NCBI RefSeq assembly: GCF_001613065.1
Contig: NZ_BDBQ01000001.1
Span: 1 to 64,000, forward strand
DNA: 64,000 nucleotides
Reading direction: 5' to 3'
DNA from: Nocardia miyunensis NBRC 108239
GTDB lineage: Bacteria > Actinomycetota > Actinomycetes > Mycobacteriales > Mycobacteriaceae
The notes beneath the pieces were generated by a model that saw nothing but the letters and a program-made list of their open reading frames with translations, made no database searches and was not told the DNA's origin. The translations under genes were made by a program, and so were the position numbers. Below, in pieces: positions 17,422 to 25,391 of this stretch. Within the stretch, counting starts at the first letter, position 1. Each line of letters begins with the position of its first letter.

Positions 17422-18879
17422 ATGAATTCTGTAGCAACCAGCGATACTGCCGGAAACGCAGAGAATCAGGCCGATCTGGTGATTGTCGGCGCCGGGTTGG
17501 CAGGCCTGACCGCGGCGGTGCGAGCCGCGGAACTCGGAATAACGGTAGTCGTGCTCGAAGCCGGTCGGGAAACGACATACGCTGCCAACTCGCGGTACAG
17601 CGGAGGCGTTTTCCACATCGCATTCCAGGATGTCCACGCGCCACCGCAGACGCTGACCGCGGCCGTAGCGCAAGCCACTGCCGGTTACGCCGATACCGCG
17701 CTGACCGAGGCTCTCACCGGGAACATCTCGCGGGCCGTGCGGTGGCTCGCCGACCACGGCGCCACCCTGGGCACCGGTGGTGATCTGGGATTCATGAAGA
17801 ACATGCTGTATCCCTACAGCCTTCGCGAACCCGGACTCGCGACACATTGGCCGGACAAGGGCGCCGACCGCCTGTTAACCGAACTCGAACGTCGACTGAA
17901 CGCCGCCGGAGCCGGTATCGTCCGCGGTGCGCGCGCCATTTCCCTGGCGATGCGGAATGGAAGGTGCGAAGGGGTCGCCGTCCATCGCGACGGCTGTCTG
18001 GAAACATATTCCGCATCGGCGGTACTACTCGCGGACGGCGGCTTCCAGGGAAATCCGAATATGGTTCGGCGCTATATCTCGCCGATGCCGGAGTCACTGT
18101 GTCAACGCGGCGCCGGAACAGGTCTGGGTGACGGAATCAGAATGGCCCTGCAGGTGGGTGCTCAGGTCGCCGGTATGGACAGGTTCTACGGGCATGTTCA
18201 ATGCGACGCCGCGCTGTCCGACGATCGGCTGTGGCCCTACCCGATTCTCGACATCGTGGCCTCCGCCGCGATAGTTGTCGACTCCACCGGCCGGCGATTC
18301 ACCGATGAAGGACTCGGCGGCGTATCCATCGCCAATGCCATCGCACGTCAGGACGACCCGCTGGCAACGTTCGCGGTTCTGGACGAGAAACTCTGGGAAT
18401 CCTGCGGCAAACAGTTCCTCCTTCCCCCCAACCCGACGATCGAAGAGCACGGCGCGACCGTGCATCGAGGTGCCGACCTTTCCACGTTGGCGGCGCGTTC
18501 CGGTCTGCCGGCCGACTCGCTCGCCTCGACCCTCGAGACGTACAACCAAGCCGTCCGGAGCGGGGACCCGGCCGCCCTGGACGTGCCGCGAACCAGCCGG
18601 GACTCGACGCTTGGGCGTCTGCCTGAGGTCATCTCCACCCGGGACATGGTCGCAATCCCGTTGTGCGCGGGCATCACGTACACGATGGGCGGGTTGGTCA
18701 TCGACGACCGATGCCGGGTGATCGGCCGCGACGGCCGGCCGATCCCGGGCCTGTCGGCCGCCGGGGCGACCACCGCCGGGCTCGAGGGCGGACCGGCAAG
18801 CGGTTACGTCGGCGGCTTGGCAAAGGCGCTCGTTCACGGCCTGGTCGCCGGCGAGGACGCGGCGGGCCGGGTGCGGTAA
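17422..18879 (+). CDS. FAD-dependent dehydrogenase (fumarate reductase/TcuA-like)
   Basis: Flavoprotein of 485 aa in the FAD-binding-2 group, which includes fumarate reductase subunits, ketosteroid dehydrogenases and tricarballylate dehydrogenase TcuA. Visible features are the dinucleotide motif LVIVGAGLAGLTAAVRAAELG, the RYSGGVFHIAF flavin loop, LADGGFQGN and the C-terminal GITYTMGGLVID plus AAGATTAGLEGGPASGYVGG, which closes the FAD site. I chose ATG 17422 because AGAGGCGAAC precedes it; starts at 17353 and 17398 are less supported. The facing MHS-family transporter suggests import of a small polycarboxylate that this enzyme oxidises, as in TcuA/TcuC; substrate not proven. Confidence 0.82.
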   Translation: MNSVATSDTAGNAENQADLVIVGAGLAGLTAAVRAAELGITVVVLEAGRETTYAANSRYSGGVFHIAFQDVHAPPQTLTAAVAQATAGYADTALTEALTGNISRAVRWLADHGATLGTGGDLGFMKNMLYPYSLREPGLATHWPDKGADRLLTELERRLNAAGAGIVRGARAISLAMRNGRCEGVAVHRDGCLETYSASAVLLADGGFQGNPNMVRRYISPMPESLCQRGAGTGLGDGIRMALQVGAQVAGMDRFYGHVQCDAALSDDRLWPYPILDIVASAAIVVDSTGRRFTDEGLGGVSIANAIARQDDPLATFAVLDEKLWESCGKQFLLPPNPTIEEHGATVHRGADLSTLAARSGLPADSLASTLETYNQAVRSGDPAALDVPRTSRDSTLGRLPEVISTRDMVAIPLCAGITYTMGGLVIDDRCRVIGRDGRPIPGLSAAGATTAGLEGGPASGYVGGLAKALVHGLVAGEDAAGRVR

Positions 18880-18893
18880 GCACCCGGCCCGCC
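18861..18893. terminator. Hairpin terminator overlapping stop codon
   Basis: Perfect 14-bp stem (18861-18874 with 18880-18893) around GGTAA; the TAA stop of the flavoprotein gene lies in the loop. It separates convergent genes whose ends are only 23 bases apart. Confidence 0.75.
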
Positions 18894-18902
18894 GCATCCC
18901 CC

Positions 18903-20246
18903 TCATCGAGACCGGGGCTGGTCCACAGTTGCCGCCAGGGCGGGATTCTCGGCGAGACCGGGCGACGTGCCGCGGTGCCCCCAACGTGCGACAGCGCAGG
19001 TCGCGGCAATAGCGCCGAGCAGGCACAAGGCCGCGCCGTAGGCGGCAACCAGCATGCTGTTGTGCGGGTTGGCAACTGTGATGGCGGAGGCCACCAGTGG
19101 GCCGAGACCGCTCAGCGCGCCGCCCAGTTGCTGGCCCAGCGACACCGCGCTCGAGCGCACCTCCGCGGGGAAGAGTTCCGGGAAGAACGCACCCGAGGTT
19201 CCGGTCACGACTCCGTGCCCGAAGATCAGCAGGAGCAGCATGCCGATCAGGATCAGGACCGGTTCGGCAGAGGGCAGCAGGAGAAAGAAGACGAACGTCA
19301 GGACCGCCTCGGCGGTGAAGCCCGCGATGATCAGCCTGCGCCGGCCGACCCGGTCGGAGAGCGCACCCCACGCCGGTACGGAGGCGCACAGCAGCGCGGA
19401 CGAGATCGTCACCAGCACGAGCATGACCGTTTGGGAGACGGCGTACTGGGTGTAGGCATAAGACAGGGCGAACACGGACACGATGTAGTACACAGTGTTC
19501 GGCCCCGTGGCCATCACCGTTGCCAGCAGGACATCCTTCTTGTGGCTGCCGAGGATCTCGCCGATCGGCAGCTTCGGCGCACGCTCCTGCGCGCGGATCT
19601 CCTCGGTCGTCGCGGGCTCGGGGATGCGTCGGCGCACGGTATAGGCGACAGCCACCAGGATGGCGCTGAGCAGGAAGGGAATTCGCCATCCCCAGGCCAT
19701 GAAGGCATCTCCCGGCAGAGCGCGGACGACCGCGAACACGCCGGTCGCCATCACCATGCCGGCGAAACCTCCGGCATAGGAGAACGAGCCGTAGAACCCG
19801 CGTCGGCCCTTCGGCGAGCTTTCCATGGCCAACGTCGCCGCATTGCCCATCTCGCCGCCGAGACCGAGGCCCTGGATCAGCCGCAAGCCCACCAGCAGCA
19901 CGGCCGCCCAGGCGCCCACCGTAGAAGTCGTTGGCAGGCAACCGATCAGGACCGTTGCGCACCCCATGGTGCCCAGCGTGGCCATGAGCGCTTTCTTTCG
20001 CCCGGCGCGGTCGCCGATGTGGCCGAAGATCACCGCACCGAGCGGCCGGATCAGATAGCCGACGGCCAGGGTCGCGAAAGCCACGAGGGTGCCGATGGCC
20101 GAGGGCAGACCGGTGAAGAACAAGGATCGAAACGCGATCGCCGAGGCGGTCCCGTAGATGAAGAAGTCGTAGAACTCGATGGCTCCGCCGAAGAAACCGG
20201 CTGCGGCGGCGAGGCCTGGCGCATCGGAATGGACCGTGGTGCTCAT
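18903..20246 (-). CDS. MFS transporter, metabolite:H+ symporter (MHS) family
   Basis: Inner-membrane proton symporter of 447 aa with about 12 hydrophobic helices. Family marks are the start IEFYDFFIYGTASAIAF in helix 1, PLGAVIFGHIGDRAGRKKAL (motif A between helices 2 and 3), LRLIQGLGLGGEMGNAA in helix 4 and GWRIPFLLSAILVAVAY. MHS members import organic acids such as citrate, tricarballylate, shikimate or aromatic acids. The ATG follows AAGGAG. It faces the flavoprotein dehydrogenase and is divergent from the IclR gene. Cargo unknown; a second MHS protein is at 35866-37266. Confidence 0.88.
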   Translation of the reverse strand: MSTTVHSDAPGLAAAAGFFGGAIEFYDFFIYGTASAIAFRSLFFTGLPSAIGTLVAFATLAVGYLIRPLGAVIFGHIGDRAGRKKALMATLGTMGCATVLIGCLPTTSTVGAWAAVLLVGLRLIQGLGLGGEMGNAATLAMESSPKGRRGFYGSFSYAGGFAGMVMATGVFAVVRALPGDAFMAWGWRIPFLLSAILVAVAYTVRRRIPEPATTEEIRAQERAPKLPIGEILGSHKKDVLLATVMATGPNTVYYIVSVFALSYAYTQYAVSQTVMLVLVTISSALLCASVPAWGALSDRVGRRRLIIAGFTAEAVLTFVFFLLLPSAEPVLILIGMLLLLIFGHGVVTGTSGAFFPELFPAEVRSSAVSLGQQLGGALSGLGPLVASAITVANPHNSMLVAAYGAALCLLGAIAATCAVARWGHRGTSPGLAENPALAATVDQPRSR

Positions 20247-20331
20247 GATTGCTCCTTAACGCAGTGAGCAAAGGAAGAGTCGATGGAATGAGGAATCGGC
20301 CGCGTCGATATTTCGTTCGTGGGACCGAATC

Positions 20332-20346
20332 AACGGTTCGACCGTT
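20332..20346. promoter_or_regulatory. Palindrome AACGGTTCGACCGTT upstream of transporter
   Basis: Perfect arms AACGGT/ACCGTT around TCG, about 93 bases upstream of the MHS transporter start. It has the same GGTnnnACC core and spacing as the TGGTnnnACCA sites, but C/G at the outer position. It may be a variant operator for the same or a related regulator. Confidence 0.5.
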
Positions 20347-20501
20347 AGCGGAGATTAGCAATGCTACCGTGACTCGGATCACAGCTGCCGCTCACTGGAA
20401 GACTGCTTGATGTTTCCGTGCGGGAAGTGCACACTCCGCGCGACATCGCCGGTCCGCCAGGGCCGGCCGCGAAACCCGAAACTCCGCCAATTCGGCCTCA
20501 T

Positions 20502-20512
20502 TGGTCAAACCA
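20502..20512. promoter_or_regulatory. FadR-like operator copy TGGTCAAACCA
   Basis: TGGT/ACCA arms, identical to the copy at 15181-15191, centred 68 bases upstream of the IclR gene; the flanks ATTGG...CCATTG extend the partial symmetry. Confidence 0.6.
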
Positions 20513-20574
20513 TTGCGGTATATTGGGCGACACGGGTCGGCGCCGTTGCCGGCCGAGCGAGGTGACGGTGCGCG

Positions 20575-21357
20575 ATGACAGGTAGCTCGAGGATCCAGCA
20601 GGAGAGCCGGGAATCCGTTATCGGTCGAGTGTCCAGGATCCTGGCAGCCTTCGACCGGCAGAATTCCGCCCTCGGGCTGTCTGTTCTCGCTGAGCGAGCC
20701 GACCTGCCCGTCGCCACGACGTACCGGTTGGCGACAGAACTCGTTCGGCACGGACTGCTCGAGCGCGGCGAGGACAAGCGGATCCGGGTCGGAATGCGAC
20801 TGTGGGAGTTGTCGACTCGGGGCAACGACCGGCTCGCGGTCCGCAACGTCGCGCTGCCGCATCTGGAGAATCTCTTCGAATCCCTGGGCCAGTTGACGAC
20901 CCTGGGGGTCCTCGAAGGGGATACGGTGCTCTATCTCGAGCGGCTCGCTCCCGCGGGCCTTGACGTCGAGCGCGCGCATATCGGCCAGCGGCACCCCATC
21001 CACGCAGGATCCACCGGACTGGTACTCCTGGCGTTCTCTCCCGGGGATTACCAGGAGGCTTTCCTGCGGCGCAAATTATCGAAATTCACACCGCAAACTA
21101 TTGTCGACCCGCACGTACTGCGTCGCCACCTGGCCATGATCCGCCGCCAGCGCTATGTCATGGTCCCCGGGGTCGGCATGCCGGACTGGACAGGGATCGC
21201 GGTGCCGATCTTCGATGGCGACAAGTCGGCCGTCGCCGCGCTGAGCGTGGTGTATCCCAGGGGAAAAGAGGATCCGGCGGCGCTTCCCGCCATGCGAGCG
21301 GCGGCGTTCGCCATCTCCATGACCCTCAGCTCGCGCCCGCATCCCGACGAGGACTGA
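20575..21357 (+). CDS. IclR-family transcriptional regulator
   Basis: 260-aa DNA-binding regulator. It has an N-terminal winged helix-turn-helix (SVIGRVSRILAAFDRQ, then LAERADLPVATTYRLATELVRHGLLERG) and a C-terminal ligand-binding domain with GLVLLAFSPGDYQEAF and MPDWTGIAVPIFD. It precedes a cytochrome P450 gene by 180 bases on the same strand, so that P450 is the likeliest target. It is paralogous to the IclR at 49837-50601, which also sits beside a P450. ATG 20575 has GAGGTGA about 10 bases upstream; GTG starts just upstream are possible. Confidence 0.88.
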   Translation: MTGSSRIQQESRESVIGRVSRILAAFDRQNSALGLSVLAERADLPVATTYRLATELVRHGLLERGEDKRIRVGMRLWELSTRGNDRLAVRNVALPHLENLFESLGQLTTLGVLEGDTVLYLERLAPAGLDVERAHIGQRHPIHAGSTGLVLLAFSPGDYQEAFLRRKLSKFTPQTIVDPHVLRRHLAMIRRQRYVMVPGVGMPDWTGIAVPIFDGDKSAVAALSVVYPRGKEDPAALPAMRAAAFAISMTLSSRPHPDED

Positions 21358-21537
21358 AATCCATTCCCGCTCGGCCGTTTTCGCTGAGCGAAACTGCGGC
21401 CGGAGTCGCGGTCCACTGCTGCCATCGTGAGGTGAGCGCCCGGATTCGGTCGACCTCATGCCCCGAATCCGCCGCAAGTCGAACGGTGCGGGCGCCGAAC
21501 GATCACAGCCCCGGTGGTGCATTCAGAAAGGAGCATC

Positions 21538-22797
21538 ATGACCATTACGTCGGAGGATGCCGCGAAGACCCGGAAGTTGCCGTACTCCCATGAGCTCGAC
21601 TGGCCCGAGGGGCTCGCCCCCTGGACGGTCATCGACGAGACGGGCACCCAGGGCGAGCCTTACGAGCACTTCAAGTGGATGCGGCGGCACCACCCTGTAC
21701 TGCGGGTGCACCATGCGCAGGAGGATGTCTATTTCGTCTCCCGCTATGCCGATGTCCGCAAGGGCATGCGCACCCCCAAGCTCTTTCGCAATCAGGTCAA
21801 CGAGCAAGTGCCCTTTGCCTTTCCGACCCTGATGGACGGTTCTGCCCACACCACGATCCGCAAGGTCGTAGCCGCGGGCTTCACACCGAAGGCGATCGGC
21901 TTGGTGACCGATCGGGTGCGCGATGTCGCGACCGGTCTCGTGGACGAATTCGCCGAGCGGGGCGGCGCAGAGGTGACCGAGGCCCTGAACCGGCCCCTGA
22001 CGATGGCCACCATCAGCGGGATCCTGGGGGTGCCCTACGCCGAGGTCGAACAGTTCGATACCTGGACGGAATCGGTGTGGGCATGGTTCGCGCGGGTATC
22101 CCGCATGGCCCCGGGCCTGCCGGGGGACGAGGAAATCTCACAGGATCTGTTCCGGTACCTGGGCGAGATCCTGGAACGTCTGCACAAGGAGAACAGCGAC
22201 GCCGTTGCCGGGCACATCGCCCGGGCCTGGAAGGACGAGGGCATCCTGACCCAGCAGCAGGCGGTCGAGTTGTGCGTGTTCGTGTTCATCGCGGGCTTCG
22301 ACACCACCACGCGTCTGATGGGCAACGCCTATCTCGTCTTCAAGGATCACCCGGAGCTGCTCGGGCGGCTCAACGAGCACCCGCAGGACGTGGACAAGTT
22401 CGTGGAGGAGTTGATCCGGTTCCGCGGCCCGGTCCACAAGGCTCCCCGCAGGGTCATCCAGGACGTGGAAGTGGCCGGGGCGCGGATCCCCGCCGGTTCG
22501 GTGGTCCGGCTCATGCTGGCCTCGGCGAACCGCGACGAAGAGCACTGGGGACCCAGTGCCGCCACCTTCGATATCGACCGGAACACCGAGGGCCACTTCG
22601 GCTTCGGGCACGGCGTACACCAATGCCTCGGTTCCCCGCTCGCCCGGCTCGAGGCACGGACCATGTTCCAGCTGATCCCCGCACGGATCGAGTCCCTCGA
22701 TTTCGACGCCACCCGGGATCTCGAACTGTTGAAGGGCAACAGCCTCACCAATGGCGTCGCCAGGCTCGATGTCAGAGTGACCGCACGCGAGCGATAG
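21538..22797 (+). CDS. Cytochrome P450
   Basis: Soluble bacterial P450 monooxygenase of 419 aa. The oxygen-activating I-helix reads FIAGFDTTT, the K-helix ExxR is EELIRFRG, and the haem loop FGFGHGVHQCLGSPLAR carries the axial Cys363. It needs a ferredoxin and reductase; the window encodes both at 13293-14882. I use ATG 21538, which follows AAAGGAG, rather than the GTG at 21514. Its N-terminus (SHELDWPEGLAPWTVIDETG) matches the P450 at 48193-49434 closely, so the two are paralogues. Substrate unknown. Confidence 0.93.
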   Translation: MTITSEDAAKTRKLPYSHELDWPEGLAPWTVIDETGTQGEPYEHFKWMRRHHPVLRVHHAQEDVYFVSRYADVRKGMRTPKLFRNQVNEQVPFAFPTLMDGSAHTTIRKVVAAGFTPKAIGLVTDRVRDVATGLVDEFAERGGAEVTEALNRPLTMATISGILGVPYAEVEQFDTWTESVWAWFARVSRMAPGLPGDEEISQDLFRYLGEILERLHKENSDAVAGHIARAWKDEGILTQQQAVELCVFVFIAGFDTTTRLMGNAYLVFKDHPELLGRLNEHPQDVDKFVEELIRFRGPVHKAPRRVIQDVEVAGARIPAGSVVRLMLASANRDEEHWGPSAATFDIDRNTEGHFGFGHGVHQCLGSPLARLEARTMFQLIPARIESLDFDATRDLELLKGNSLTNGVARLDVRVTARER

Positions 22798-22806
22798 CCG
22801 CGAAAA

Positions 22807-22842
22807 ACGGGTGTGTCCGGTATTCGTACCGGACACACCCGT
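22807..22842. terminator. Bidirectional terminator with TTCG tetraloop
   Basis: Perfect 16-bp stem, arms 22807-22822 and 22827-22842, closed by TTCG and preceded by an A-run (22803-22807). It lies between convergent P450 and alcohol dehydrogenase genes. Confidence 0.85.
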
Positions 22843-22860
22843 CGTCGGTGCGCTGCGCGG

Positions 22861-23910
22861 TTACTCCATCGTCAGGACCGCCCGGCCCCGCACCCTGCCA
22901 CCGTCCAGGTCGTCGAATGCCTGTAGCGCCTTCTCGAACGGGTAGGTCGTGATCGGCACGGAAATCGAACCAGCCGTGGCCAACTCGATGACATCGACCA
23001 GGTTCCGGCGGGTACCGCCATAGGGGCGGCCGACGATCGCCGCGCCACGGGGAAGGACGGTCGACCGACGGTCGGCCTCCACCGTGAATGTTCCGCCCTC
23101 CTGACCCGGCACCCAGACGGTCCCGTACGGCGCCACAACGGAACCGGCCAACCGGAGGGTCTCATCGGTTCCGACGAAGTCCAGAACCAGATCCGGGCCG
23201 TGCCCACCCGCAGCAGTCAGGACGCTCCCGGTGAGGTCCTGGGTACTACGAAAGTTCAGCGCGGCATCGACCCGATCGCCGAGGGACTCCAGGACCGATT
23301 CCCGAATATCCACGGCCACAATGTGAGTCGCGGTCACGGCACGAAGGATGGAGACGGCGAACTGCCCGAGTCCGCCCACACCGATGACCAGGACCGAGGC
23401 TCCGGGCGCCAGCAGGTCCCGTGTGGAGTCGATCGCGTGATACGGCACGATCGCCGCATCCGGCAGCACAGCCGCGGTCTCGGGTGCGAGTCCGATGGTC
23501 GGGACCACCGACTTCGCCGGAACGACCACGTACTCGGCCATACCGCCGTCGAACCGGGTGCCCGGCCCCTGTGGCGGGGTGAGCCGCGAATCGGTGGACA
23601 GACACGCGTTCTCGCGTCCTCGAACGCACTGCCGACAGCTGCCGCACGACCAGATCGTGTGGACCACGACCTCGGTGCCCAGTGCCGGTGAGGCCACCCC
23701 GGGGCCCAGAGATTCCACGCGACCGGCGATTTCGTGTCCGAGGGTCAATCCGGGTCGCACCGCGATTCCGGGATGGGACCGGAACGAGGTATCGGTATGG
23801 CACACACCGCAAGCGGTGACCTTCAGCCGGACCTGTGCGGGCCCTGGCTCCGGGATGGGCACTTCCACGAATCCGACATCGTTGACGCCCTTGTACTTCA
23901 GCGCTTTCAT
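22861..23910 (-). CDS. Zinc-dependent alcohol dehydrogenase
   Basis: Medium-chain NAD(P)-dependent alcohol dehydrogenase of 349 aa. Catalytic-zinc ligands are visible in ACGVCHTD and GHEIAG. The structural zinc lobe CGSCRQCVRGRENAC has all four Cys, and the cofactor motif is VLVIGVGGLGQFAV. ATG 23910 follows GAGGAG; a frame extending to 24006 is not supported. It is the last gene of a run with acyl-CoA ligase and acyl-CoA dehydrogenase. It could oxidise an alcohol made by the adjacent P450 (inference). Confidence 0.88.
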   Translation of the reverse strand: MKALKYKGVNDVGFVEVPIPEPGPAQVRLKVTACGVCHTDTSFRSHPGIAVRPGLTLGHEIAGRVESLGPGVASPALGTEVVVHTIWSCGSCRQCVRGRENACLSTDSRLTPPQGPGTRFDGGMAEYVVVPAKSVVPTIGLAPETAAVLPDAAIVPYHAIDSTRDLLAPGASVLVIGVGGLGQFAVSILRAVTATHIVAVDIRESVLESLGDRVDAALNFRSTQDLTGSVLTAAGGHGPDLVLDFVGTDETLRLAGSVVAPYGTVWVPGQEGGTFTVEADRRSTVLPRGAAIVGRPYGGTRRNLVDVIELATAGSISVPITTYPFEKALQAFDDLDGGRVRGRAVLTME

Positions 23911-24096
23911 GCGTGTCTCCTCACTATCGTCCGGGGGCCGCGCGGCGTGGCCGGGTGCCGGAGCGCTCCCGGCCCGCCCGGCCTTCGCCGTCGAATGCCT
24001 CCGCACTCGGCAGGTGATCGTTCGCGCATGAGATCCACAGGGGCCGTGCGAATTTCGCCCTGGTCGGCGCGGCCGACCACGGGGCCCGTGGTGTGG

Positions 24097-25341
24097 TCAG
24101 TCCCTGGGCAGGCCGAGTACCTTCTCCGCGACCGAATTACGGATGATCTCGTCGGTCCCGGCGAAGATGTGCACTCCAGGTTCGCCGAGTACCAGCGAAT
24201 TCCAGCTGTAGGTGCCCCATTCTCCAGTATCGGCGGTGGCCTTCGCCCCGAGAACCTTGCTCGCCAGCTCGGAGGCGCGGCGAAGATTACCGCTCAGGGC
24301 CAATTTGCTCAGCAGCGGGGCGGGATTGGTCCGGTAGAAGGGAGCCGCGGCACGGTCGGAACCGTGCGAGGTCAGCTGCCGGGCCGCCCAGAACCCGCTG
24401 ATGGTCCGGATCAGCTCCTGGCGGATGAGGGGATCGTCCTGGGCTCCCATCGCGCGGACCAGGGCCGTCAGCCGGGTTCCGTTGGCCAGGCCGGAACCCG
24501 ACCGGCTCATGCCCGCGCCGATGCCGGCGCGTTCCAGATTCAGGATTCTGCGGACGATGGGCCAGCCGTCGCCGATCGCACCCAGCAGGTGGGTGGTGGG
24601 CACGAACGCGTTGTCCAGGAACACCTCGTTGAAGGCGGCCCCGCCGGTCATCTGGCGCAGCGGAACCACTTTCACCCCGGCCTGACGCATATCCAGAACG
24701 AAGGCGGAGAAGCCGTCCTTGCCCGCTGCCTCACCGGTCCGGGCGAACACGATCCCGACATCGGCCAGGTGCGCATCCGAGGTCCACACCTTCTGGCCGC
24801 GGAGCAGCCACCCGCCCTCGGTCTCCGTGGCGGAGGTGCGGGCGGAGAACAGGTCGGAGCCGGCATCCGGTTCACTGAACAACTCGCAGGCCATGAGATC
24901 ACCGCGAAACAGGGCGCGCGGCAACTCTTCTCGCACCTGCTCGGTGCCGAATTCCCGGATCACCGGACTGAGCACGCGGTCCAGCTTGAAGTAGGTGTCG
25001 CTGGGCGCCTGATAACCGGCTTCCAATCGGCGGTAGGCCCGCAGATGTGCGGCCGACAGTCCCGCGCCGCCCGACTCACGCGCACCGTCGATCCACCCGA
25101 AGCCCGCGTCGAACCGCTTGTGGCGCCAGCTGCGTGACTCCCCGAGTCGCTGGCGTTCCTCCTCGGAATCGGGTTCCTCCCACAGTTTCACGCCGGTGTC
25201 CGCGCCCTCGCCCCAGACGAAGTCCGCACGCGCGGCCTTGGGCGGGAGGTTGGCGTCCAGGAATTCGGTGGCACGCCGGATGAAATCCTCCACCGACTCG
25301 GCCGATTCCTCGTTCGCACCATCCACAGTGGCTCGACTCAC
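24097..25341 (-). CDS. Acyl-CoA dehydrogenase
   Basis: FAD-dependent acyl-CoA dehydrogenase of 414 aa, of the larger FadE type. Features are CELFSEPDAGSDLFSART near the flavin, GQKVWTSDAHLADVG, and the C-terminal FAGTDEIIRNSVAEKVLGLPRD. The classical Glu before GT is replaced by Ala, as in isovaleryl-CoA-dehydrogenase-like members, where the base sits on another helix. I use GTG 25341, with GGAGAGAG eight bases upstream; the 67-residue extension to 25542 overlaps the ligase gene. It lies 50 bases after that gene and probably acts on its product. Confidence 0.87.
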   Translation of the reverse strand: MSRATVDGANEESAESVEDFIRRATEFLDANLPPKAARADFVWGEGADTGVKLWEEPDSEEERQRLGESRSWRHKRFDAGFGWIDGARESGGAGLSAAHLRAYRRLEAGYQAPSDTYFKLDRVLSPVIREFGTEQVREELPRALFRGDLMACELFSEPDAGSDLFSARTSATETEGGWLLRGQKVWTSDAHLADVGIVFARTGEAAGKDGFSAFVLDMRQAGVKVVPLRQMTGGAAFNEVFLDNAFVPTTHLLGAIGDGWPIVRRILNLERAGIGAGMSRSGSGLANGTRLTALVRAMGAQDDPLIRQELIRTISGFWAARQLTSHGSDRAAAPFYRTNPAPLLSKLALSGNLRRASELASKVLGAKATADTGEWGTYSWNSLVLGEPGVHIFAGTDEIIRNSVAEKVLGLPRD

Positions 25342-25391
25342 GAACTCTCTCCATTCCACGGGTGATCGGGACCGCAGCGCCGAACGGTCAC

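Larger units (their letters stand above)
20247..20574. other. Divergent intergenic region (transporter / IclR)
   Basis: 328 bases without a gene, holding two palindromes at 20332-20346 and 20502-20512 (separate entries). Nothing else recognised. Confidence 0.6.

Noticed and set aside
18094..20382. A 762-codon minus-strand frame through the transporter and flavoprotein genes
   Set aside because: It is the shifted frame of the MHS transporter, whose correct frame gives a clean 12-helix protein.
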